A DNA stretch of 64,000 nt from Mastigias papua. Taxonomy: Eukaryota > Cnidaria > Scyphozoa > Rhizostomeae > Mastigiidae. The DNA lies in assembly GCA_964019165.1 (NCBI GenBank), contig OZ025271.1:5334570-5398569 (forward strand), written 5' to 3'. Under the pieces are notes generated by a model. That model worked only from the letters and a program-made list of their open reading frames with translations, searched no databases and was not told the origin of the DNA. Both the position numbers and the translations under genes were made by a program. Position 1 is the stretch's first letter; every line of letters begins with the position of its first letter. This document shows, one piece after another, positions 47,079 through 58,481 of the stretch.

Positions 47079-47333
47079 TGTAGTTTTAATGTATTGTTGT
47101 AGTTTTTTACTTCTATTGTTCTCAGCTTCTCTCTCCTATTGTTTTCAATCCTTTCAATCACTCTGAACTGTCACTCTCTCTTACAAAAGATTTTCCTCCT
47201 GTAAGCAATTCTCAGGTGTGTTTCTTTTATCTCTTTGAACTAGTAAATACTCATGCTCTCTCTTCTCTCGCACTTCTCATCATCCTGTCTCTTAGTCATG
47301 TTGTTGTTCTCTTGCTTTAATCTAATTATAACA
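47079..47333 (+). repeat. Probable 3' LTR of Gypsy 1
   Basis: TGTAGTTTTAATGTATTGTT directly follows the polypurine tract, and ATTATAACA at 47325-47333 gives a TG...CA boundary of about 255 bp. No partner LTR is in the window, except a 26-bp resemblance at 34317-34342, so the boundaries are tentative. Confidence 0.45.
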
Positions 47334-47796
47334 CCATAGAACTCAATGAAGTTTCAAAAGTCAAAGTATTCCATGCCATTGTTTGGCATGCTAACTACCA
47401 GTTTACTTGAAAGTGAAGCTGGATGGGAGAGGGGATAGGTGTAAAAAGTCATTTATTTAAAAAACGATAATGTATTTGTAAAATCTCTTTGAATTATTGG
47501 GCAACAGTACCACCTGTCCCCCTTCCATTGTCCAGGGTCTTGAATACATGGAAAAGTCCCAGTTGGTTTAATTACTTCCCCAGTAGTGTTCAGTAAAATA
47601 ATTTTCCTAGTTGTTTTGGGTTACTGAAAAAACTTTGTCAAGAGCAGGCTGGTATTCTTTACGGTTTTTCTAGCATGATAGAAAGAGCGTGGAACAAGTG
47701 TTGCTCACTTTCTACCAATGTGTTAACAAGGATGGTGTCAAAGCCAGGGTGCATTCCATGGTGATCCTACCCGGACATTTCCCTCAATATTCTTTT
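47334..47796. other. Intergenic DNA
   Basis: Between the Gypsy 1 LTR and the Copia 3' LTR; nothing recognised. Confidence 0.4.
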
Positions 47797-47965
47797 TGAA
47801 TTTCCAGTTCCAGTTGCCATTATTTGATGAAGGCTGAAGAGTCAGAAAATGAGCGTCCATTGCAACGTGGGATCTTCTAACGTAACAAAAAGGCGCGAAA
47901 ACTCGTTATAACAAAAAAGATGTAAAATGGGAAAGAGGCAGAAATACGTGTTTACACTCTCAACA
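47797..47965 (-). repeat. Copia 3' LTR (minus-strand element)
   Basis: On the minus strand it starts TGTTGAGAGTGTAAACACG at 47965, right after a G-rich polypurine tract (CATGGGGG, 47966-47973). If bounded by CA it ends ...GAAATTCA at 47797. It aligns with 51918-52037 but has about 50 extra bases around 47826-47876. Confidence 0.7.
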
Positions 47966-48089
47966 CCCCCATGTAAACATATATTTCTGTCCATTTTTGT
48001 AACTTGAAAAAATTGTTTAGTATTAAAACTGTTCATATAAGTAATCATTGTCCTATCACTGTCATGGACATGTGCAACTTGTTCTTACG

Positions 48090-48677
48090 TGTTGTTTTCG
48101 TGAAAATATCTGCGATGTTGTCTTCTGTAGGAATATAGTTCAATGTCATTGTTCCCGTTTCGATTTATGATTTCATAAAGTGATACTTTATATCGATATG
48201 GTTGGATCTTTCTTGTCTAATAGGGTCTTTAGCTAAAGCAATCACCCCTTGGTTATCAGCATATAATTTGACTCTACGTATGGTCTCTTTGTCAACTATT
48301 TCATTCATAAATTGTAGTAAAAACTTTGCCTCTTGCAGGGCGGATGAAATAGCAATATATTTAGCTTCGCAGCTTGATAAAGCAACTGTAGATTGCTTTC
48401 TGTATTTCCAAGATATGGAGGCGCTGTTTTTGTTCACAAAGAAGCAATAACCAGAAGTACTTTTCCTATCTTCTATTGATCATACCCAATCAGCGTCACA
48501 AAATCCCATCAAACCTAGTTCATCTTTAGACTTTGTAAAGGATAATGTTTGATCTAGAGTACCCTTTATATATCGTAGCACATGCTTTACTGCTGTCCAA
48601 TGGTCTTCCGTGGGGTTTTGCGTATATTGCGCTAGCTTGGAGATGATCCATGATATATCTGGCCTAGTTGCAGTCAT
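48090..48677 (-). pseudogene. Copia RNase H
   Basis: Frame 48677-48480 has TATRPDISWIISKLAQYTQN and AVKHVLRYIKGTLDQTL. After a TGA at 48478, frame 48437-48165 has SWKYRKQSTVALSSCEAKYI, KLYADNQGVIALAKDP and RSNHIDIKYHFMKS. A final IPTEDNIADIFTK block lies in a shifted frame near 48140-48100. These are the standard end blocks of Copia pol. Confidence 0.85.
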
Positions 48678-48763
48678 TGCATAAATTAGGCTTCCAATTG
48701 CCTCACGGTATCTCCTTGCATCAAATGATGCTGAGTCTGCAGAGAAATTTAGCTTTGCCTCAC

Positions 48764-49400
48764 TTAGTGTTTGTTTTTCACCTTACAGTCCGACATGTTA
48801 AATCTTTGCAGGACTTTTTCTAGATAAGATGTCTGAGTCAATTCAATTTTTCCCCGCCTTACTACGAAGTCAAATCCAAGAAACCGAGAAATTGGTCCTA
48901 AATCTTTCATCTTAAATTTCTGTGACAATGCAATCTTCTCTTTATCCAACAAAGATGTACTCCTGGATATTAATATCATATCATCAACCCATATTAGTAA
49001 GATAATGATATCATTGGAATCATGCTTGACGAAAATGTAAGGGTCTGTTAGACTGTGTTTAAATCCATTATCTATAGGTTCTTTGCTCAGTAAGTTATTC
49101 CAATTCCTTCCGCTCTGTTTCAAACCGTAGAGCGATTTGTTTAACTTGTATACAAGGGGTTCATTGTTTTCACAAGGAACCTCATAGCCTTTTGCTTGCT
49201 CCATATAAATATCACAATCGATTGGTGCATTTGGTGCATTTAAGTATGCCGTTTTGACATCCATCTGACACACAATATAATCCATCTGATGCACAGTATG
49301 CACATCTGACTTCATTTTTGTGGTAGGTGCATACGTTTCATGGTAATCAATGTCCTCATAAATTGTCTGATTACTCCAACTTTGTGTAACTGTGTATACC
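48764..49400 (-). pseudogene. Copia reverse transcriptase
   Basis: Frame 49315-48764 has VCQMDVKTAYLNAP (motif A with catalytic Asp), VYKLNKSLYGLKQSGRNW and the catalytic LIWVDDMILIS (48990-48960), then FKMKDLGPISRFLGF. Upstream fragments continue to about 49400 in other frames. Frameshifts separate it from RNase H near 48760-48680. Confidence 0.87.
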
Positions 49401-49636
49401 CATCGACCTCATATTACTTTCTTTCCTTTTGGTAGTTGGGTTAGGGTGAAAGTGCAGTGTTCTTTCAGTGAGTTAAACTCATCATCCATTGCATCTTTCC
49501 AATATCTAGCATTGGGAGAGCTAACTGCTTCCTCATCGGTATTGGGGTTATCTAGATCTTTGCTATTTATGTGGATATTGAGGCTTATGGTCTCACTCTC
49601 ATCATCCCCAATTGTGTAATCTTTTAAGTACTCAGG

Positions 49637-49915
49637 TTACCTTCTCACTCTTAGAGGATGTCTTAAATTCTCATTTGTGCCTGTTAAATTTAAGTCATGA
49701 GTGGTAGCTTTGTCAGCGGCACTTTCACCCTCCTCAATTCTCTGCTCCTCTACTAAAACATCTATTGGTACAGCTGGTTGTCTTGTACTGCCACACTCAT
49801 CATCAACTTTATAATCATCATCATCATCCATATTATCAAATCTGTTTGTAAATGTCACACATCTGACTCGTTTAATGTCTCTACTTTCTTTAAAACAAAT
49901 GAAATAAGTTGGACT
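49637..49915 (-). pseudogene. Copia integrase-RT linker
   Basis: Frame 49858-49637 is acidic and low-complexity (NMDDDDDYKVDDECG), as usual for the variable linker between Copia integrase and RT. No catalytic residues. Confidence 0.55.
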
Positions 49916-50690
49916 TTATTTATCATAGCCTTTAAAGATTCCTTTCTTTGCCCTTGGGTTAAGCTTTTGTTTATCCTGTCTGTACTCATAACATGTACTC
50001 TCGAAAATGTTTATGTTTTTCACATTTGGGTTTGCCCCTGTAAATGCTTCAAAAGGTGTCATTTTCAATCTGCGATTATAGCATCTGTTCCGAATGTAAG
50101 TTGCTGATAGAACGGTATATGTCCACAAATCTTTCGACTTCAAGCAACAAACATCGGGCCATCTCAAATAGTGTTCTCCAGTTTCTCTCAGTGGTACCGT
50201 TTTGGTGTGGGAGTATGGGGCTGATTTCTCATGACATGATCTATTTTCCGTCATTAATGCCTGAAATTCTTTGGAAGTGAACCCTGTTCCATTATCACTT
50301 CTTAGCCCTTCAATCGTACCAAAGGGGCACAATCTGATAAAAATCTTTTGGTAGCTTCCACAGTGTGTAAATTTTGCTTCAAAAAATATGTCATCACCTG
50401 GCCTGAGAAATCATCAGTGAAGCTTAACACATACTGAAAACCATCAATGCTCACTGGATGTACTGGACCAGCAAGATCACAATGAATTAACTCTAGTGAA
50501 GACTTTGTCTTGGAATCAGGTTGACGTGATCTGGATTCAGTCATTTGTCCCAATATGCAAGTTTCACAGATTTCTTTTGCCTTGTCCCCAACTATTGTCA
50601 TTCCATTCACAACATCTGGTAATTTCAATATATCCTGAATGTTACAATGGCCTAAATTTGTTCCATGTTTTCCAGATCATGCTTAGTTTG
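49916..50690 (-). pseudogene. Copia integrase
   Basis: Frame 50628-50302 has CETCILGQM (end of the zinc-binding region), ELIHCDLAGPVHPVS with the first catalytic Asp, and FTDDFSGQVMTYFLK. Frame 50332-49916 has LRSDNGTGFTSKEFQALM (second Asp), a damaged PYSHTKTVPLRETGEHYL stretch where the catalytic Glu block should be, and MTPFEAFTGANPNVKNINIF. Frames overlap by about 30 bp with a shift. Confidence 0.85.
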
Positions 50691-51019
50691 TTTCACTTGC
50701 TCTACTTCACATTTTTTGAAGTAGTACAGTCGGCCTCACAGTTTAATCTCAAATTTTGTACCATCTTTTGTCGTTAAGGAACCTGCATTGTGAGAGATCT
50801 CAACTGAAGTTCATTTCTTTGTTGCAGCATGAACAGAGAAGATATTATGCTTGTAACTTAGTATATACAGACAATTCTCCAGTCCAATGTTGTAAGCTTT
50901 TCCATTGGTACTTTGCAAGGTTACCTTTGGTGTTCCTTTCCTAAGTGCTATATTATTTGATCTAGAGCCATGAGGCAATTCTGTATAGTGCTCATCTGGA
51001 TTGAAATCTTTATCACAAC

Positions 51020-51950
51020 AAACAAATTGTTATAAATCATTTGCAATATGTGTGGTTGCTTCACAATCCACTTATAGGCTAACATTATCATTACACGAGA
51101 TTTCAACATTTGGTTTTACATCCACTTTAAAATAATAGTTTACTTCGTGCTCTTCTTTCGAAATACTGTTTACAGCATCACTGCTTTTTCTGCATACTTC
51201 TGTCATGACACTAAAGTCATGAATGAATAAAGTCATACACTCACTAAAGTCATACTTCTGTTATGAATGTCATGACTTTTGGACTGGCAAATAGTACATC
51301 ATCTCTTATTTTGTTTACACTCATAAGCTTTATGGCCTATCTTTTTACACGAATAACATATAATTTGATGAGATCTTTTAGACATGCTTGGTTCTTCAAC
51401 TTTCATTACACTTTGAGCTTTTACAGATGAATGATCACTTTCTTCAAAGTCACGTAGAGAAATTTTAAATTTCTGGAAAGTTGGCTGTGAGCCTTTGAGT
51501 TGTATCTGTTCTGAAGGTATTAGAATTTGACGGCAGGTCTTTTAAAACCACAACGATAAGCAATGAGTCGCCAACAGTTGCCCTAGAAATTTGCAGCGCT
51601 GCTGTTACCGCCTCAGCCCGAATCAAATAATCTGTGGTGCTGTCGTCTGACCCTTTATTTAGAGTTGTAAGCTCCGTATACAATGCAATTATCTTGGGTT
51701 TTCCCTGACCCATGTAATGTTCCCTTAATATATCTAGGGCTTTCTTGCCATTGTCCTTTGCATAGATATCTGCATTTTTATCAGCATTCGGTTCGTTCTG
51801 TTCCAGCTCGCTTTTCGGTTTTAACGTATACAGATATCCGTAGAATTCGGCCTCCCACAATTCGTACTTTCGTTCATCTCCATCAAATAGTAAACGTGTC
51901 CTGGGCCTTTAACCTGTTGAATTTTCAGTTCCAGTTGGCATTATTCTAAC
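51020..51950 (-). pseudogene. Copia gag and protease remnant
   Basis: Frame 51860-51465 encodes a UBN2-type Copia gag: WEAEFYGYLYTLKPK, KALDILREHYMGQGKPKII and the SDDSTTDYLIRAEAV region. A zinc knuckle CYSCKKIGHKAYEC (C-x2-C-x4-H-x4-C) lies in another frame near 51320-51362. A degenerate protease site (VDCEATTHIAND, canonical DSGATxH) lies near 51035-51075. A TAA near 51912 separates a short N-terminal piece. Confidence 0.75.
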
Positions 51951-52037
51951 ATAACAAAAAGGCGCGAAAACTCTTTATAACAAAACAAAAGATGTAAAAT
52001 GGGAAAGAGGCAGAAATACGTGTTTACATTTTCAACA
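51918..52037 (-). repeat. Copia 5' LTR (minus-strand element)
   Basis: On the minus strand TGTTGAAAATGTAAACACG starts at 52037. It is similar to 47797-47965 but lacks about 50 bp near its 3' end. Confidence 0.7.
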
Positions 52038-54385
52038 GCTCTAATATTACGCCATAATGGGGATGACTTAAAAGATGGTAGATTCAGCCGTACGCCAAAT
52101 TTTTTTTGCTGTGCGTCAGCGAATCGTACAGAAAACAACTAAAGAGGAGAATAATATAACAGAAAAACAAACTTCTTTTCACGATTCCAACAAATTAAGA
52201 CAGCGCTACGCTAGTGCAATTGAAAATTCATTCGTCTTATGGGACTCTTTGTTGCCGTTACCCCAAGAAGCACGACTTTTCCTTCATACGCCAAGGCATT
52301 TTTCTAAGCTCACGCCGGACATAGTCAGGCCTAGCTAAATCAAATGCACTCAGGTGTCAAAATTTTTCTGGGCCACCTCTGAGAGCTTCCCTCATTGGCA
52401 GAATTTTCTTTGTAATTGCTATACACAACCAAAAATACTGCTTATCCTCACTGCTAGCATAAGAAAGAGTTATTCTGACAATGCGGCTAATATGATTCCT
52501 ATAACAGCTTTCCTGTTCAGTAACGGTCGTCTTTCATTCAAAAAATTATGTTAACAAAGAACAACAGGTTTCGTTGACGAGAACTCTCCCTTTATGACAA
52601 TGAGTAGCCCTCCTTAAATTTTAATGTCTGCACCTATTGTTCATCCGAAAGCAAGCGATAGAAACCAGTCAACTGACAGCATAGCAAAACATAAGAAGGA
52701 TAGTGATTTATTTCTTGGCATTGTGGATAATTACTTCCCTATGGAGTTTGAAAGTATATAAAATCTGTCCCGGTTCAGAAGTATAAGTATCATATTCTCT
52801 AAAGTGGAACACAAATACGTCAATTCTCATCACTGCCTCCCAAAAGTGACTTTTCCATAAAACGTATGTGTGTATCTCAATAGTTTGCAGAAGTGGCACA
52901 TTTTCAGAAAGGCACATTGAAGAGAACTGCTTTGATTTCACAACGGTATACAGTCATCTTTTGGTAGCAGTTCTCTCACTATATGTAGTAAACTAATTTT
53001 GATCATTTCCGCTCAAAACTTATATTTCCATAGGACTCAAAGTTTTCTCTCTGATATCGGCGTTCGCTATGTGTGGATGTGAGTAGATGGTTTTGGATTG
53101 GCTACCTTTGAGAGAATCTCCTTCTATGTCGTCTGAGGATCAAATGTCCTGTTTATATCAGTGCCCATTTTAGCGTGGTCTTGACAACATTTTATGCGTT
53201 TTAAAAATAGGGGTATGGCATAGGAAATGTAAAAATATGGTCAATATACTATTTAGTGCCTATTGCCCAGATATAAACTAGTAATCAACTCACTGAACCA
53301 ACTCCGTCTACATCGCCTTACAAACTCCTACGCGTAACTAATGCATACATATATAGTCCTGTTACAGTCAAATATTTACTCTTTACGATTCCCATGTATA
53401 GCACTTCATAGCATCTGCCAGATAAATTCAATACCAGTTACAATTGTGAAGCAGCAGAAATTAGCACCTTTATTAAATTATTACATTTCGGACTGTAATT
53501 TCACACCTATATTTCAGTCTACAGGAAACATATGAGTTGAGGGAGTTTTCTTTGTTATCTAGACTAGCAATATGCACTTTCTGAATTAGTCCTTTAGCCC
53601 AAAAGACCTATGGGTAGATAATCATGGTATCGCAAAAATGCGTGAAATACCTAACAGTATTTACCTGTCAAACTCAGATATATTTTATGGGTTTTTATGC
53701 ACCTGATAAAGTGGAGGGAATATGTAGAAAATTGTTCTTGTCCTTTCATGTTGATGTTTTCTATTTCAATTTTAGAATCCCAGGTTTTAACTAACGGTAG
53801 TAGAGTATATAAGACAGGATTTGTAGTAATATGTTATGGATAAGTACTTGTTCTGGTTCCAGTACTCGCGGTATAGTTAGTATATAGTATGACAATCCTT
53901 CCCCGTGCTGTAGTTATGCTTTGCTGTAGGAGAAATGAGTTTACTTGCTTTGGTTTTTAGCTGTCAAGTTATGTGCAATTAATTTTTCCATACAAAATAA
54001 AGAAGATGGCGTCAAGAAATCAAGGTATGTAGCCCACAGAGCCGTATTGATCTTTTTGCCGTATTGTCTCTTTTACTAGCTTGTATGCTTCAAGTACATC
54101 GCCTCTCAGTCAGAAAGCCAGAATAATTGTAGATTATCACTCCACATAGGTTTATTGTCAGCATTTTGCAAGTTCCCCAAAGACCTTTATCCAGTATTGT
54201 AGCTATGTGCCCAGATTACAAAACACGGGAATAAAATAGATATCTTGACTAACAGTCTTCGCCTGAGCATGTTTAAGAGCACGTTGGAAACAGAAATGTA
54301 TACCCTTTAATTCAAGAGAGGAAAAGTTCATTGTCTTCAATTTCAGTTGGGTCTTAGCCGAAATAGCAATATACGGGGCGATTGG
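52038..54385. other. Intergenic DNA, possibly one host exon
   Basis: About 2.3 kb without recognised repeats. An 87-aa plus-strand frame at 52075-52338 (QRYASAIENSFVLWDSLLPL, LPQEARLFLHTPRHF) has fairly balanced codon use and could be a host exon, but I do not recognise it. Elsewhere nothing is supported. Confidence 0.35.
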
Positions 54386-54529
54386 TGTAGTAAACAAATA
54401 GTAGAATAACTAGTAGCTCAATAATATCGATCTTTCATAAGGCCTACTATAAAAATCAATCAAAATCAGAATGAGACTAAGCTATATTTATTGGGTCTGT
54501 ATTGTCTCTATTGTTTAGAGGGGACAACA
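54386..54529 (-). repeat. Gypsy 2 3' LTR (144 bp)
   Basis: Plus-strand reading TGTAGTAAACAAATAG ... GGGGACAACA. As far as I can read, it is identical to 59492-59635. TTGG precedes it (54382-54385). The purine tract TAGGGAGGGGGATAG, read on the minus strand, abuts it on the internal side. Confidence 0.92.
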
Positions 54530-55881
54530 CTATCCCCCTCCCTAGTTCTTCCTCTTTGTGATGCTGATCTAGTTCTGTTCGCCAATATATTCGAAATGTC
54601 TACTTTACACCAATTGTCTGCTAATAAGTCCCCTTCGATATCAGCTGTACTTCTTGCTGGCGCACCATCTGTATTATGTTGCTCAGTAGTGTCTGCAGTG
54701 TCTGTTCCATTTCCTCCCCCTTGACTGTTTTCAATGCGGGTAGGAGAGTGAAAGCACTGGCGTTCCGTAACATCAGGCAAGTCAGCAAAGATATCACATG
54801 TGCTAGCATGGGTAGTTGCTGGGCCAGGGGTAGGAGTATATGATGGACTTACCGGGTGATCAGACCTGGGAGGCATATACTTTAGCTGATTGACATGGAC
54901 AGTGGGGCTCACTTGGCCGCGATGGTTGACAAGCTTGCAATTGAGATCACCTATCAATTGAGTAATTGTCCAGGGACCAGACCATTGTGCTTGAAAACAA
55001 CGAGAAATGCCGGTCTTTTGAGGAGGGTGCCAGAGCATGACTGTGTCATTGACTTTGTAATGGTGTTTAGAGGCTGTCTTATCATATTGCTGTTTCATTC
55101 TGTCCCTGCTCATATCAAGGGTACAACGAACATCAGCAAAGGAGCGTTTAAGGCGTAGGCCAAGGTCAATAGCAAATGCTTGTGCTTGTCTTACGTGATG
55201 AGCAGCAGATTGTTGAACAAGCAGTCTTGGGGATGCACTGCATAATAATTCAGTAGGTAAAGAAAGCTTTGCACCAAGAAGCAGTTCAGCAGGTGTAACT
55301 TTAGTGCTATTATTAACACTTGAACGAATAGCATAAACAGCGGACTGCAGGTACAAATCCCAATTGCATCCATATTGGTCAACCTGTTTCTGTACACAAG
55401 ATTTCACTTGTTTTACCATTGCCTCGGAAAGGCCATCACCTTGTGGGTGAAGGCGGGAAGATTTAGACTTACCAATGCCTAAGATCTTAGCAACCTCCTG
55501 CATAACACTACCATGGACATTGGAGGCACCATCACTGTGCAAACGTGTCATGATACCATACCGACAGATCCATTGGTCATGAATTGCTCTGGCAATGGTG
55601 GGAGCAGATATTTCTTTGAGAGGGACAACTTCAGGCCATTTGGTAAAGTGGTCAACAAGGATGAGGGCGTATCGAAATCCATCGCGAGAAATAGGCATAA
55701 AGGGGCCAGCTAAATCATAGCAAACAAGTTCAAAGCGGTCGGAGGACTGAATTGGTTGGAGCTGGTCCTTGTGATATCCGTGAGGGGGTGGATTGAAAGA
55801 TGCACAGGTGGTACAGCTTTTGACCCAGTTTGATACATCTTCCTTAGCATTGGGCCAGAAATAATGAGCACGAAGGCGGGC
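54508..55881 (-). pseudogene. Gypsy 2 integrase (downstream of the pol stop)
   Basis: In the same frame as the upstream pol. Between 55881 and 55699 lie the zinc-binding Cys pair (SCTTCASF) and FELVCYDLAGPFMPIS, with the first catalytic Asp region. Frame 55698-54508 has LVDHFTKWPEVVPLKE, LHSDGASNVHGSV (second Asp), RLHPQGDGLSEAMVKQVK (Glu), VYAIRSSVNNSTKVTPAELL and the C-terminal GPWTITQLIGDLNCKLVNHR (GPY-like). The end lies inside the 3' LTR. Only the TGA at 55882-55884 separates it from the rest; a one-base change from an Arg codon (CGA) would explain it. Confidence 0.9.
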
Positions 55882-58455
55882 TCATGTGCGGTCAATAGCA
55901 AAGTGACCAGCAGATGGGTGATCATGGCAAAGCTGTAGGACACGTCCACGTAATGCTATTGGTACAACGGTGCAATTGTGCCACTTCAAGAGGCCATCTG
56001 GAGACAGTAAAAGGTGATGGCGATATCGCCGTAAAGAGCCGAGGTGGGACACATCAAAAGTTCGGTTATTAGAGGAGACATAGGTAATGGCAGCTTGGAT
56101 GTGGGGATCCTGGGACTGTAGAGCTCTGAGTGAGGCTATCGAAACATCGGGATGCAGTTCCTCTAGTAAGTTGACACTGTGTAGGCGACTGAGGCAGTCA
56201 CTGATAGCATTATTCTTAGATGGAATGTGTTCTATGTGATAGGAAAACTCGGAAAGCTGCAATGCCCAGTTCAATAACTTGCGACTCTTTGGGCTGCGTT
56301 TGCACTGGAGGAATGATGTGACACGATTATCAGTACATAGGAGGAAAGGTTTACCCAAGAGATAGTGGCGAAATTTCTCAGTAGCAAAGACGATAGCATG
56401 GGCTTCTTTCTCTACAATATTCCACTTTGATTCAGTGTCATTGAACTTTCTACTGGCAAAAGCAACAATGTAGGTGTGGCCGTCACTTGAATTGCAAGCT
56501 TTGAGACATGCACCTTCACCTTTATCTGAGGCATCAACTTCAAGGATGAAAGAGTCATCACTAGTAGGTGCACGTAAAACTGGAGCAGAAGTGAGAAGCT
56601 GCTTTATGGTCTCAAAAGCTGTTCGGGCATCAGATGACCAAGAAAATGAGGAGTGCGGCTTGGCAAGTTCATGTAGAGGAGCTGCAATAACAGAAAAATT
56701 GGGGATAAAGCGATCACAGAACTGGGACATACCTAAGAACTCTTTCAAGGCTTTGGCAGTTGTTGGGACTGGAAAAGCTCGGATACATTGGATGCGTGCT
56801 GGGTCAACACAAATTTGGCCCTTGTCAATTATATGGCCTAAATATGGCAAGGTAGTTTGGAAAAACTTGCATTTCAAAGCATTCAGTGTTAAACCCGATT
56901 GGCGAATTCGATGTAAAACTCTGCGTACATTTGAAAGATGTTGTTGGAAATCAGAGCCTTTAATTACCACATCATCATAGAAGGGTGGCAGAATGCAATC
57001 ACTTAAATCTGAAAAGGTCTGTTCCATAGTACGTTGAAAGAGTGACGACGCTGGTTTGATGCCCTGTGGCATCACATTCCAAGTCCACTGACCAAAACCA
57101 TAGCCTGGGGAGAAAGCAATGATGGGTTTGACGCGAGCAGCACAAGGAATTTGGTGATATCCACTATTGAAATCGATAGAACTGACAAACTGTGAACCAG
57201 AAACAGAGTCCAGGCATTGTTGTAAGGATGGAGAAGGCCAGCCTGAATCTTTGATGGCTGGGTTAAGGAAGCGATAATCAACCACTAGGCGATAGCGATC
57301 TGTAACATTAGAGCTATTGGAAACATTCTTTTTGGCAACAAGTACTGTAGCAGCACGATAGGGGGAATCTATATGCTCAATAAGTCCATGATCTTTATAA
57401 TGCTGTAACAGTTCTTTGACAATGGACTGCTGATGTAGAGGCACACGCCGTAAAGGCATCGAAATAGGAGTTGAATGGGTCAGATCAAAGTCAAATTCAG
57501 TAACTTTGGCTTTACCGATTTTTGTATTAGACAAAGAGAAAATGTCAGAGAACTCAGCAAGCAAGGTCTTGGCTGCATGGAATTGTGAAGGAAGCAAATG
57601 TGTCATTTGTGAAGTCAGATGAGTCATTGGATCTGAGTCTGGAGATAATGACAAGGGTTGTGTGGTTAATGAAGTTAGGGCATTGATTGATTCCTTAGAA
57701 AGGGCCGAGAATTCATCAAAGTCATATGTCCCCAGGGCAACTTTGGTGCCCTTACCAATTACTTTGGAGACATTAGAGCAATTAACAATTGTTGTGTGCA
57801 CACATGAATTTTGATGAATTAATTGGTTTAGAGATGGTACCACTTTAAGATGAAGCCGTTCTTCAAAAGGTAAATTGCCATCAATGAGAACAGCTGGTGC
57901 CGAAACTGGACGCAAGGCATCAAGGGAAGATCCTTTTGCTATTGTCGGAATACGTAAAGCTTGACCGGGTGGAATAGTGTACTTGGCGGTAGTCATGAAA
58001 GCAATGTTATCCTGAACAGAAGGTTGAGAAGATATAGAGACAATGGACTGTTCCAAATGGAGAATGTTTCTGGAATTATCAACACCCCAATGGCTAAACT
58101 TGTTGAGGAAACTCAAACCAATAATGCAAGAATAAGGCAACTCATCAATTATTACAAATTCAACAGTATGTGATACAGCTGGTTGTCCTATTACAAGTGG
58201 TACTTTTATTGTGCCAGAGGGCTTCATCACTTTTCCATTGGCATCAAGGATACCTGGGCCAAAATAAGGCGTTAATGTCAAATTCTGCAAACATCGACTT
58301 CCGGTAAAACATCTTCTAGCTAGACAGCAAATAGTTGCACCTGAATCAAGCATCATAGAAATGGACTGACCATTGAGTGTGCCAGTGATCCAAAGCAATT
58401 TTGATTCATTCAACAAAGATGGTCGAGATTCGTGTACGTGAGGGGTCATTGACAT
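55882..58455 (-). CDS. Gypsy 2 pol: protease, reverse transcriptase, RNase H
   Basis: 857 aa open frame. Protease: SMMLDSGATICCLARR near residue 35. RT: ALRPVSA region, then YRLVVDYRFLNPAIKDSG, FVSSIDFNSGYHQIPC (motif A Asp), MPQGIKPASSLFQRTM and the catalytic PPFYDDVVIKG. RNase H: FILEVDASDKGEGACLKA (catalytic Asp), FASRKFNDTESKWNIVEKEA and LCTDNRVTSFLQ, then the HIPSKNNAISDCLSRLH tether. The His pair of the integrase zinc domain (CHDHPSAGHFAIDRT) ends at the TGA. Pol is in the -1 frame relative to gag, and open upstream of this Met to the slippery site at 58488-58494. Confidence 0.93.
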   Translation of the reverse strand: MSMTPHVHESRPSLLNESKLLWITGTLNGQSISMMLDSGATICCLARRCFTGSRCLQNLTLTPYFGPGILDANGKVMKPSGTIKVPLVIGQPAVSHTVEFVIIDELPYSCIIGLSFLNKFSHWGVDNSRNILHLEQSIVSISSQPSVQDNIAFMTTAKYTIPPGQALRIPTIAKGSSLDALRPVSAPAVLIDGNLPFEERLHLKVVPSLNQLIHQNSCVHTTIVNCSNVSKVIGKGTKVALGTYDFDEFSALSKESINALTSLTTQPLSLSPDSDPMTHLTSQMTHLLPSQFHAAKTLLAEFSDIFSLSNTKIGKAKVTEFDFDLTHSTPISMPLRRVPLHQQSIVKELLQHYKDHGLIEHIDSPYRAATVLVAKKNVSNSSNVTDRYRLVVDYRFLNPAIKDSGWPSPSLQQCLDSVSGSQFVSSIDFNSGYHQIPCAARVKPIIAFSPGYGFGQWTWNVMPQGIKPASSLFQRTMEQTFSDLSDCILPPFYDDVVIKGSDFQQHLSNVRRVLHRIRQSGLTLNALKCKFFQTTLPYLGHIIDKGQICVDPARIQCIRAFPVPTTAKALKEFLGMSQFCDRFIPNFSVIAAPLHELAKPHSSFSWSSDARTAFETIKQLLTSAPVLRAPTSDDSFILEVDASDKGEGACLKACNSSDGHTYIVAFASRKFNDTESKWNIVEKEAHAIVFATEKFRHYLLGKPFLLCTDNRVTSFLQCKRSPKSRKLLNWALQLSEFSYHIEHIPSKNNAISDCLSRLHSVNLLEELHPDVSIASLRALQSQDPHIQAAITYVSSNNRTFDVSHLGSLRRYRHHLLLSPDGLLKWHNCTVVPIALRGRVLQLCHDHPSAGHFAIDRT

Positions 58456-58481
58456 AATGTTGGCTGGCCCAGTATGACCCT

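Larger units (their letters stand above)
43606..47333 (+). mobile_element. Ty3/Gypsy element 1, 5'-truncated and internally deleted
   Basis: Coding order gag, protease, RT, RNase H, integrase on the plus strand. The 5' LTR and gag N-terminus are missing, replaced by the transposon-end motif at 43598. About half of integrase is deleted between 46180 and 46260. A polypurine tract (AAAAGGGGAGA, 47065-47075) precedes a probable 3' LTR. Confidence 0.85.
47797..52037 (-). mobile_element. Ty1/Copia retrotransposon, decayed
   Basis: LTRs at 51918-52037 (5') and 47797-47965 (3') flank minus-strand gag, protease, integrase, RT and RNase H. Integrase before RT is the diagnostic Copia order. Stops and frameshifts occur throughout. 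No matching target duplication is visible at the two outer ends. Confidence 0.88.

Noticed and set aside
56474..56980. 168-aa plus-strand frame
   Set aside because: Antisense shadow of the intact Gypsy 2 pol frame.
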